The notes beneath the pieces were generated by a model. The model saw only the letters and a list, made by a program, of their open reading frames with translations. It was not told the DNA's origin and ran no database searches. Position numbers and translations under genes: made by a program. A stretch of 64,000 nucleotides of DNA from Methylotenera versatilis 79 (GTDB lineage: Bacteria > Pseudomonadota > Gammaproteobacteria > Burkholderiales > Methylophilaceae): positions 992,001 through 1,056,000 of the forward strand of contig NZ_ARVX01000001.1 of assembly GCF_000384375.1 (NCBI RefSeq), written 5' to 3'. How positions within the stretch are numbered: position 1 is the first letter of the stretch; every line of letters starts with the position of its first letter. This document shows positions 55,076-61,774 of this stretch, one piece after another.

Positions 55076-56014
55076 TTAATCTGCTTTTTGAAATGGCAAT
55101 TCTAAGTTGGTAAAGACTTCGTTTCCAAACTGCCTCAATAATGTATGGATAAATCTTTCTTCTACTGACCAAACAAAAGCTAAGTCGCCTCGTAGTTTAG
55201 AGATACTTTCATGATCAAGGACACCTTTAGAAAATTTGTAAAGCTCATATCGCAATTGGCGTTTTTTCTCCCTACCAAGTGAAATATTACCTTCGGAAGT
55301 TAAAACCAGACCAACAACAACTCTCCCTTTAGCGCGTGAAGTTGAAACAGTTTTTGAGTCATTAATTATGAGTTTTGGATATTCAAGCGCTAGGCAAATG
55401 TTCTTAATAATATTGGGTATTTTTTCTAAAACGTTTTTTTGACTAGTTGAGAATGCGAGGTCATCAGCATAACGTGAGTAAGAAACATTAAGTTCTTTAC
55501 ACATAATACTCACCTGCTCATCAAACTCATACATAATAATATTCGATAAATGGGGTGAGCTTGGCGCTCCAATTGAAAGGCAAAGTCTATTTTTTTCTTT
55601 ATCTTTCCAGCAAACAAGCGAACTGACTAAGCGTGCATCATCCTCTGACATGTTTGCAGTTTCAATTAGATAGTTACGTACATCTAAGACATTAATGGAT
55701 GGGAAAAAGTCTTTAAAATCCATTTTCAAGAGAAATTGATATTTTTTATGCAAATTCGCATGATCAGCAATTGACTTGCCTTTGCGATACGCGGTAGCTA
55801 CTTTATGTAAAGGAAGATCAGCTAAAACACTCTTAACTAGCCAACGCTGGATTAACTTAATCTCTGGAGAAGGCTGAGCTATAGTGCGGAACTGATTAGG
55901 CTTTCTTTTAGGTATTTTATACACCTTGTACCTAAACTGCGCAGTAGCAATCAAGTTAAGTAGCTCATCTTTAGAGTATGGCAGTTCAGTTAACATTCTA
56001 TTGAAGATGCTCAT
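55076..56014 (-). CDS. retron reverse transcriptase
   Basis: A 312-residue group-II-like RT of retron size. The active site has D99 in LKMDFKDFFPS and YADD at 182-185 (SRYADDLAFS). The retron-X region reads KGKSIADHANLHK (usual NAxxH appears as HAxxH), and the msr-binding VTG motif as VVGLVL. It copies the msd part of the ncRNA at 56958-57134 into msDNA. Its start overlaps the effector stop by 4 bp (ATGA). Confidence 0.9.
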   Translation of the reverse strand: MSIFNRMLTELPYSKDELLNLIATAQFRYKVYKIPKRKPNQFRTIAQPSPEIKLIQRWLVKSVLADLPLHKVATAYRKGKSIADHANLHKKYQFLLKMDFKDFFPSINVLDVRNYLIETANMSEDDARLVSSLVCWKDKEKNRLCLSIGAPSSPHLSNIIMYEFDEQVSIMCKELNVSYSRYADDLAFSTSQKNVLEKIPNIIKNICLALEYPKLIINDSKTVSTSRAKGRVVVGLVLTSEGNISLGREKKRQLRYELYKFSKGVLDHESISKLRGDLAFVWSVEERFIHTLLRQFGNEVFTNLELPFQKAD

Positions 56015-56949
56015 TTCGTATCCCCAAGTTTTTTTACTGAGTCATATACGTATTTTAGATAGACATCCTTTTGAATTTCTTCCCAAACCAATGCTTTTGT
56101 TCTATCTCTCTTAAATGATGGCTCTGATGATTTTGAAGTGTAATCTATATAAGTTTTTTTAAACTTTAAAGGAGCATAGTATTGGTTGTCTCCGTAATGC
56201 TTACAAAAAATTAGTTTTGTTTTATCAAGCAGAAACAATATTTGATTTAGTCTTGGTGTATTTATTTCAACGTCAAAATGTTTTAATAGTGTCATTAATT
56301 CTGTTTTTTGAATTACTAAAAACAAATTAATGAAGTCTAAACACAGCAGAATTTGGTGTTGCAAATTATTCTGATCAAAGTGAATTGTTTGGGTTTTAGG
56401 TTCTATTTTCTTTGTTAAGCAGTTATTAATTACATCCATGTGCTTAATTAGTTCGTGTGCTGTAACATCAGGAATAACACAAAGGCTATGGGGATGTTTT
56501 TTTGTTTCAGTAATATTGCGAATTGGGCCAAGACTAATAAATGATCTTTGTGGATGATGATTGTCTGAAACCACTACAATTAACCGCTCACTCAGTGAGT
56601 CAATTTGGGAAAAAGCACCTAGTTCAGCAATTGAACCAGGTGACTCTAGAAAAATTATTACCGCACTTGTTAAATACCCTAAATCTTTTTCAAATAACAG
56701 TAAGTCACTATAAACTGTGAACTCCCCCCAGTCATTGTAGCTTTCAGGTAGTAGTATTAGCTCATTCAAATCACTTCGATTATCTTTAAACCACCAATAA
56801 AATGCATCCCGCTTTGATAAGGGAGGTGATTTTTGTTCCGTAATCGAAATGTCACTACCGAAAATTGCAATGAACTCAGGAAAAGAAACGACAGTTGCCT
56901 TGTTAGGATCAACTGTCGTTAAGAATGAGTCTATTGTTTTTAATGTCAT
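56011..56949 (-). CDS. retron effector, nucleoside deoxyribosyltransferase-like with wHTH
   Basis: A 312-residue protein. FLESPGSIAELGAF (E102, catalytic-type E109) is the motif of the NDT-like effectors of type II-A retrons such as Ec86, and the C-terminal 110 residues look like a winged helix (KHFDVEINTPRLNQILFLLDKTKLIF). In Ec86 the effector is held inactive by RT-msDNA and is released by phage, then kills by acting on nucleotides or NAD. First protein gene after the ncRNA; its ATG is 8 bp beyond a2. Confidence 0.85.
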   Translation of the reverse strand: MTLKTIDSFLTTVDPNKATVVSFPEFIAIFGSDISITEQKSPPLSKRDAFYWWFKDNRSDLNELILLPESYNDWGEFTVYSDLLLFEKDLGYLTSAVIIFLESPGSIAELGAFSQIDSLSERLIVVVSDNHHPQRSFISLGPIRNITETKKHPHSLCVIPDVTAHELIKHMDVINNCLTKKIEPKTQTIHFDQNNLQHQILLCLDFINLFLVIQKTELMTLLKHFDVEINTPRLNQILFLLDKTKLIFCKHYGDNQYYAPLKFKKTYIDYTSKSSEPSFKRDRTKALVWEEIQKDVYLKYVYDSVKKLGDTK

Positions 56950-56957
56950 TTTTTGGA

Positions 56958-57134
56958 CTCAGCTACCTAAATTACAGGCACGAAGAAGGCCGCGCGCCCA
57001 AAGGAGCGACATAGGAGCGGTTTGGGCGCGCGGCCTTCTTCGTGCCTCCGATGTCACTCAATCATTTACTGTCTGGCGATTCGCCCAACAATGGTAACGT
57101 TAGATTACTAACAACCACAATACGCGTAACTGAG
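56958..57134 (-). ncRNA. retron ncRNA (msr-msd) with 27-bp msd stem
   Basis: Read on the minus strand: a1 CTCAGTTAC (57126-57134) pairs fully with a2 GTAGCTGAG (56958-56966, one G-U). An msr hairpin lies at 57066-57097 with inner GGCG-ATT-CGCC. The msd is a perfect 27-bp stem (56976-57002 with 57021-57047) around an 18-base loop that repeats CGCTCC twice. A promoter at 57141-57169 starts transcription at a1. The order a1-msr-msd-a2-effector-RT is that of Ec86. Confidence 0.85.
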
Positions 57135-57140
57135 ATGCGT

Positions 57141-57169
57141 AGATTATCTATTTTTAAAAAAAACTGCAA
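57141..57169 (-). promoter_or_regulatory. promoter of the retron ncRNA
   Basis: On the minus strand TTGCAG (57169-57164) and TAATCT (57146-57141) are 17 bp apart with a T/A tract in the spacer. Expected start is at about 57134, the first base of a1. Confidence 0.65.
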
Positions 57170-57418
57170 GGAAAGTTTTTTACCTATATTTCTGATCGAA
57201 TAGTGCTGCCTAGCCCCATCACGCCAGCCAACCCCGTTGTCATTCCTGCTGCAAATACCGTCAGCACTTAAAGCCAAACCTCAAGCAATTAGCAGGCAAC
57301 CATACTACTGATTTTCGTTTTCAGCCCCGCCAGTCGTAGTGAGCGGTAAACGAAATATTCAGGAGTAGGCAAATCAGTCTGCTCTAAGTCATTGCACCAA
57401 AAACAATCCACCTTTCCG

Positions 57419-57432
57419 TTCCCCATGGGGAA
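57419..57432. promoter_or_regulatory. perfect 14-bp palindrome
   Basis: TTCCCCATGGGGAA is fully symmetric and lies 57 bp before the ArdA-like start at 57490. It may be an operator of the lost gene. The rest of 57180-57489 shows no credible gene. Confidence 0.35.
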
Positions 57433-57489
57433 GACGAGCAAAGAGCAGATTTTTAACTGCGGCTGCTTTTCTTTAGGAGATTCAACCAT

Positions 57490-57584
57490 GAATACACTTT
57501 ATACCAACCCATATAACATAGAGACAACAGGTTTTTATTTTAATGATGCTGATGAGTTTGTTGGAAAGTCTGCCAATTTAACTG
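57490..57584 (+). pseudogene. ArdA-like antirestriction N-terminal fragment
   Basis: MNTLYTNPYNIETTGFYFND... is the start of an ArdA-like antirestriction protein (normally about 160-180 residues), with a good ribosome site TTAGGAGATTC. After about 31 residues (KSANLT) it meets unrelated sequence and stops at 57610. ArdA proteins mimic DNA and block type I restriction enzymes; this copy cannot work. Confidence 0.6.
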
Positions 57585-57655
57585 TGGTATGCAGATATTG
57601 CACTTGCTAGCATTGCTGCTCTCGTGAATCTACCCATTCGTGAGGAACACCAAAA
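57583..57655 (+). pseudogene. MFS transporter C-terminal fragment
   Basis: In the frame starting at TGG 57584 or so the sequence reads WYADIALASIAALVNLPIRE, closely like WYADIILASAAALVNLPIRE at the end of the complete MFS gene (57880-59094), with about 75% DNA identity by eye. It is the end of a second, lost MFS gene joined to the ArdA-like fragment. Confidence 0.75.
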
Positions 57656-57714
57656 GTTTTCCGGAGCAGCGCCTAATCTATTAAGTCACTTGGTGTATTT
57701 AGTGTCTTTTCTTC

Positions 57715-57772
57715 CCCAATGTCTGCTTGGGGCCGCTTAATGTCGTGAGTTTCGGCCCAAAGCGGCCATTCA
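57715..57772. repeat. palindromic intergenic repeat, left of MFS
   Basis: GGCCGCTT (57731-57738) pairs with AAGCGGCC (57760-57767); the right part reads CGGCCCAAAGCGGCCATT. A related element CGGCCCAAAGCAGACATT lies at 59158-59175. The rest of 57656-57879 holds no gene. Confidence 0.5.
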
Positions 57773-57879
57773 TTTCATCATAAAATATTTACTAAAAAGC
57801 ATTCTTTCGCTTTAAGTTACAATTCTCATGCGACAAATAGCACTCACTTAACCCTCCAACTTTTTTTAAATAAGACTTT

Positions 57880-59094
57880 ATGACCCCTCAACGTACATTT
57901 TGGACACTCGTAATTTCAGCCGCAGCAATTATGACTGTCACTATGGGAATACGCCAATCCATGGGGTTGTTTGTATCGCCATTAAATACCTCTACTGGAC
58001 TAGGGATTGTAACGGTGAGCTTTGCCATGGCAGTTGCCCAACTCACATGGGGTGTAGCACAGCCTCTCTTTGGTATGCTTGCTGATAGAGTTGGTTCCTT
58101 TAAGGTGATTGTACTTGGCACTTTAATGTTGGCGCTTGGCTTAGCCATCACCCCATTCATGAATTCTGGCTTCGGTTTAATGTTTGCTATAGGTATTCTT
58201 ACAGCAGCAGGAGCCGGTGCAGGCAGTTTCTCAATATTGATTGGAGCTGCTGCTCAAAGACTACCTGCCGAACGCCGCTCTACGGCTGCCGGATTTATTA
58301 ATGCTGGCGGCTCATTTGGGCAATTTATATTTGCGCCCCTCACGCAGGCGTTAATCAGTTCATTTAACTGGGTCGTAGCAATATTAGCGCTGGCCGTTGC
58401 ATCATTAAGCACTATTCTTTTAGCGCTGCCGTTACGTGAAAAAAGAGGGATTGCTGAGAAACGTAGCGTAGCACAAGCCGGTGGGGTAACTTTGAGCGAG
58501 CAACTTCATATCGCCTTCAAAGACCGCAGTTATCTTTGTTTACATGCAGGATTCTTTACCTGCGGATTCCACATAGCCTTTTTAATCACGCATCTCCCAG
58601 GCGAAGTAAATCTATGTGGATTATCAGCCTCAGTGGGCGCGACTTCATTAGCTATTATTGGCCTTGCCAACATAGTTGGCAGCATCTACGCTGGTTGGCT
58701 TGGGCAAACTAAGCGCATGAAAATGATTCTATTTTGGATGTATGCCTCGCGTGCTATTGCAATAGCTATATATTTAGTAGCACCTAAGACAGAACTAACC
58801 TTCTATATTTTTGCGGCAGTACTTGGGTTTACTTGGCTAGCTACGGTACCACCAACGGCGGGGCTAGTTGGCAAGTTATTTGGCCCTCGCTATTTAGGCA
58901 CCTTGTTTGGCTTTGCCTTGCTGAGTCACCAAATTGGCGGGTTTTTTGGTGCTTGGTTAGGAGGTATCACTCTTGTGCAAAGTGGTAGCTATCAGTGGAT
59001 GTGGTACGCAGATATTATACTTGCTAGCGCTGCCGCACTGGTTAACCTGCCTATTCGTGAGGCTCATCCAAAGAATTTGGTTACAACTTCATAA
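57880..59094 (+). CDS. MFS transporter (NarK/OFA-like)
   Basis: A 404-residue MFS protein with 12 helices: TMGIRQSMGLFVSPL, LTWGVAQPLFGMLADRVG (motif A), GAGAGSFSILIGAAAQRLP. It resembles uncharacterised monocarboxylate or oxalate-formate-type carriers. Substrate unknown. It stands between two related repeats and next to the end fragment of a similar MFS gene, which suggests past duplication and loss around it. Confidence 0.85.
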   Translation: MTPQRTFWTLVISAAAIMTVTMGIRQSMGLFVSPLNTSTGLGIVTVSFAMAVAQLTWGVAQPLFGMLADRVGSFKVIVLGTLMLALGLAITPFMNSGFGLMFAIGILTAAGAGAGSFSILIGAAAQRLPAERRSTAAGFINAGGSFGQFIFAPLTQALISSFNWVVAILALAVASLSTILLALPLREKRGIAEKRSVAQAGGVTLSEQLHIAFKDRSYLCLHAGFFTCGFHIAFLITHLPGEVNLCGLSASVGATSLAIIGLANIVGSIYAGWLGQTKRMKMILFWMYASRAIAIAIYLVAPKTELTFYIFAAVLGFTWLATVPPTAGLVGKLFGPRYLGTLFGFALLSHQIGGFFGAWLGGITLVQSGSYQWMWYADIILASAAALVNLPIREAHPKNLVTTS

Positions 59095-59124
59095 GAATAA
59101 AAATGCTGTGTACTTGATTCAGTA

Positions 59125-59180
59125 ATGTCCGATTTGGATCGAAGGCTCCGACATTAACGGCCCAAAGCAGACATTTAAGA
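59125..59180. repeat. palindromic intergenic repeat, right of MFS
   Basis: TAATGTCCGATT...TCCGACATTA forms a dyad, followed by CGGCCCAAAGCAGACATT, similar to the repeat at 57715-57772. Such sequences recur between genes in many proteobacteria. Confidence 0.45.
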
Positions 59181-59307
59181 CTCCCCGATTTCCCATTTAA
59201 AGCAACTTCGACTAGAATAATTTTGCGATGATGCTCTATCTCTAAGCTAATAATTTAATGTCGAGATGCAGATACAGTAAAGCTAAGAAAGACAGGAGAT
59301 TCAAATC

Positions 59308-59358
59308 ATGCAATTTAAATATGCATTTATCAATATAGAGACCTATGCGTCTCTGTAA
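59308..59358 (+). CDS. possible 16-residue leader ORF
   Basis: ATG at 59308 with GACAGGAGATTC just upstream opens MQFKYAFINIETYASL and stops 21 bp before the next gene. A small hairpin GAGAC...GTCTC spans its end. The ribosome site resembles that of the ArdA-like fragment. It may be a leader peptide or only a remnant. Confidence 0.3.
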   Translation: MQFKYAFINIETYASL

Positions 59359-59379
59359 TTACTGTTAGGAAGAATATAT

Positions 59380-59748
59380 ATGAAACAGATGCAGCTATTA
59401 ATTGCCAGTTTATTGTTCTTAGTTTTTACTTCTGCAGCTCACGCTACTGAAGCGTATACGGGACGGTTTCTTTATAAATACGAAGGAGGTAACACATACC
59501 GTGTTACGGTTGAAGATGCTAAATCAATGTCATGGTTGTGCATAGATGGTTCAGAAAAGGGAGCTAATGGAATAGAAAAACCTGAACGTTTTAAGGTTGC
59601 TGACAAAGTTTATTTTGTTACATGGGTAGAAAAAACTGGTATCAACGTTTCTCAAGTGATCAACTTAAAAACGATGAGGATTTATTCAACTATCATTGAT
59701 GGTAAAGAACGTTACGTGCTTGAAGGCAAAGTTGTTCGAGAAAAGTAA
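59380..59748 (+). CDS. secreted MoaF-like protein, probable integron cassette
   Basis: A 122-residue protein with a signal peptide (cut after AHA) and a single small beta-barrel of the MoaF kind (NTYRVTVEDAKSMSW, ERFKVADKVYFVTWVEK, SQVINLKTMRIYS). MoaF relatives are lipocalin-like; the ligand is unknown. An attC-like site begins 9 bp after the stop, which is how integron gene cassettes end. No integrase seen nearby. Confidence 0.75.
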   Translation: MKQMQLLIASLLFLVFTSAAHATEAYTGRFLYKYEGGNTYRVTVEDAKSMSWLCIDGSEKGANGIEKPERFKVADKVYFVTWVEKTGINVSQVINLKTMRIYSTIIDGKERYVLEGKVVREK

Positions 59749-59756
59749 TTTTGCTT

Positions 59757-59815
59757 TCCTAACCCATCCATCAAGCGGGACGTACTAAAGCGCGCCCCTT
59801 ATGTCAAACGTTAGT
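59757..59815 (+). other. integron attC-like recombination site
   Basis: CCTAAC at the left and GTTAG at the right are the R''/R' core boxes, with inner CATCAAGCGGGACG and CCCCTTATGTCAAACG matching the layout of known 59-base elements, including the TCAAxCGTTAG right end. The outermost bases deviate from GTTRRRY by one. Length is 59 bp. Confidence 0.6.
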
Positions 59816-59826
59816 CGTTATCGACG

Positions 59827-59960
59827 GTGAACTATATTGAGCGTGCCAAGCAGCGAGCTACCCGCAGAAAGAGCAAGTGGAATCTAATACTCATCCCTGC
59901 GGTGCTACTACCTGTGATGTCAATAATTATGGCAAGTATTGTAGGTTATGCCAACTATGT
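59827..59960 (+). pseudogene. truncated membrane-protein ORF (cassette remnant)
   Basis: A GTG 11 bp after the attC-like site opens MNYIERAKQRATRRKSK followed by one hydrophobic helix (LILIPAVLLPVMSIIMASIVG). From about 59961 the frame runs antisense through the SMR gene and stops at 60060, so the native C-terminus is probably lost. Family not recognised. Confidence 0.4.
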
Positions 59961-60293
59961 TCAGTGTGTGCTAGATTTTGATAGCACGTTAAGGATTACT
60001 ACGCCGCTGACTATAAGGCCCATTCCTATAAAGCCCCATGAATCAAGCTTCTGCCCGTAGAAAATCCAACCAATTGCACCCATTAGAACGATACCAAGGC
60101 CCGCCCAAATAGCATAGGCTACTCCTATGGGTATGGATTTTAGTGAAAGGGAAAGAAAGTAAAAAGCTACACCATAACCAATCACAACTATACATGATGG
60201 TAAAATTTTGGTGAAACCCTCACTGGATTTGAGTGCAGAGGTTGCGATAACCTCCCCAAGAATTGCAATACCTAAAAATAGCAAATTTTTCAT
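59961..60293 (-). CDS. QacE-like small multidrug resistance (SMR) pump
   Basis: About 110 residues with four helices. [27 protein letters not shown] carries the essential membrane glutamate (E14), and [19 protein letters not shown] and the C-terminal [17 protein letters not shown] match QacE/QacF/QacH pumps. It exports quaternary ammonium disinfectants with protons, as a dimer. The ATG at 60293 has GGAGA 8 bases upstream and is preferred over one 4 codons earlier. Its relatives often sit in integron cassettes, as does the neighbour. Confidence 0.9.
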   Translation of the reverse strand: MKNLLFLGIAILGEVIATSALKSSEGFTKILPSCIVVIGYGVAFYFLSLSLKSIPIGVAYAIWAGLGIVLMGAIGWIFYGQKLDSWGFIGMGLIVSGVVILNVLSKSSTH

Positions 60294-60397
60294 GCGTGTC
60301 TCCAATGATTTTGATTGTTAATACCATCCTACTTTAGATCAGGTAGCAGACTTGAACTTCTAACTTAATTGTGAATACCTGTTATAAAAGTAAGAAT

Positions 60398-61774
60398 CTA
60401 AGTGCCACCCAATGATTTATACAAATTAATGTTGCTAACAATGTTCAATTGCTTGAGTTGAATAAGTTGCTGGTCAACTGCGTAAACATTCCGCTGTGCA
60501 TCCAAAAGTTCTAAATAGTTTGCAACGCCAAGATTATAACGTCTGGTCACTAATCTAAGTCTCTCATGCTCAGAGTCAACAAGCTTCGTTTGTAAAGCGA
60601 CTTCATTTTCAATTCGACCTTTCACAACTAAAACATCGGTTACTTCACGGAATGCGATTTGAATTGTTTTTTCGTATTCAGCAACCGCTACTTCTTTGCG
60701 CACTTTAGTTAAGTCTAAATTAGCTTGATTCCGCCCATGATTAAATATTGGCAAAATAAGCTGTGGATTAAAGTTCCATGCTTTGTCACTGCCTCCGGCG
60801 AATAAATTGAGGAGGTCTTTATTCACTAACCCAACGCTGGTGGTCAACTGAATGCGTGGAAAAAATGCTGCGCGGGCTGCACCAATATTGGCATTTGCAG
60901 CTTTGAGTCTATGTTCAGATGCTTTGATGTCTGGGCGCATTTGCAATAAGTCGGATGGCATTCCTACATGTGCAGAGTTTATCTTTATGCTGCTAATATT
61001 TTTCACTATAGAAATTTCTTTAGATTGGTCTCCAGTGAGCAGTTTGAGTCCGTTGAGTGCTTGTTCATATTCTCTTACGAGTGCTGATAAGTTTACCAAT
61101 GATGCATCAACCTGCATTTCCGCAGTTTTGAATTCTAGCGCGCTATCCAATCCAGCTTCAAATCTTCGCTTCGTCCGATTAAATGATTCGCGGCGTGAAG
61201 TTAACGTTTCTAGTGTCAGTTGTTTTCTTTCATTGAGAGCAAGTACATTGACATAAGCATTTGCCAACTCTGAAATCAAACTAATTTTTACGTTATTTTG
61301 AGCTTCTTCTGTAGAAAGAAATTCCTCAAGTGCGGCGCTGGATAGGCTTTTTACGCGGCCAAAAAAGTCCAGTTCAAAATCACTGATCCCTAAACCCGCA
61401 CGGTAAAATTCAGTTTCAAATTTCTGTCCTTTAGCAAATACGGATTGTCCTTTTTCGAAGCCTAGTGTGCCATTGATAGTAGGTAGGCGGTCCGCTTTTT
61501 GAATACCATAAACAGAACGTGCTTCTTCAATACGCAATATAGCGACACGTAAATCGCGATTATTACGTAATGCTAGGTCTATCAAAGACTGTAAGTCAGG
61601 ATCTGTAAAATATTCACGCCAATCGCTTAATGAGCTCAAGTCCTCACCTTCCGCTGTGTGGACGTATTGTTCTGGCAATGGTGGAGTTGGTCGCATATAT
61701 TCAGGAATCAAGCTACAGGCACTCAAGCCCAATAGTGCAAGACTGATGATGCTGTGATTAAGATGCTTGCTCAT
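60398..61774 (-). CDS. RND efflux outer-membrane factor lipoprotein (NodT/OprM family)
   Basis: A 458-residue OMF protein. A lipoprotein signal (lipobox LSAC) is followed by two TolC-like repeats (IEEARSVYGIQKADRLPTI, RMRPDIKASEHRLKAANANIGAARAAFFP-type segment). It forms the outer-membrane channel of a tripartite pump. Its start overlaps the end of the RND pump gene by 4 bp (ATGA). The periplasmic adaptor would lie off the window. Confidence 0.92.
   Translation of the reverse strand: MSKHLNHSIISLALLGLSACSLIPEYMRPTPPLPEQYVHTAEGEDLSSLSDWREYFTDPDLQSLIDLALRNNRDLRVAILRIEEARSVYGIQKADRLPTINGTLGFEKGQSVFAKGQKFETEFYRAGLGISDFELDFFGRVKSLSSAALEEFLSTEEAQNNVKISLISELANAYVNVLALNERKQLTLETLTSRRESFNRTKRRFEAGLDSALEFKTAEMQVDASLVNLSALVREYEQALNGLKLLTGDQSKEISIVKNISSIKINSAHVGMPSDLLQMRPDIKASEHRLKAANANIGAARAAFFPRIQLTTSVGLVNKDLLNLFAGGSDKAWNFNPQLILPIFNHGRNQANLDLTKVRKEVAVAEYEKTIQIAFREVTDVLVVKGRIENEVALQTKLVDSEHERLRLVTRRYNLGVANYLELLDAQRNVYAVDQQLIQLKQLNIVSNINLYKSLGGT

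Noticed and set aside
56976-57047. 27-bp perfect hairpin read as a Rho-independent terminator
   Set aside because: No T-run follows on either strand, and it lies between paired a1/a2 arms and a retron effector, so msd is the better reading.
57062-57277. 71-aa minus-strand frame upstream of the retron
   Set aside because: It overlaps the msr part, the retron promoter and the AT-tract; the RNA structure explains this region better.
57289-57489. 66-aa minus-strand frame with two CxxC-like cysteines
   Set aside because: It runs antisense through the leader and ribosome site of the ArdA-like fragment and has no ribosome site of its own that I can see; kept as unlikely.
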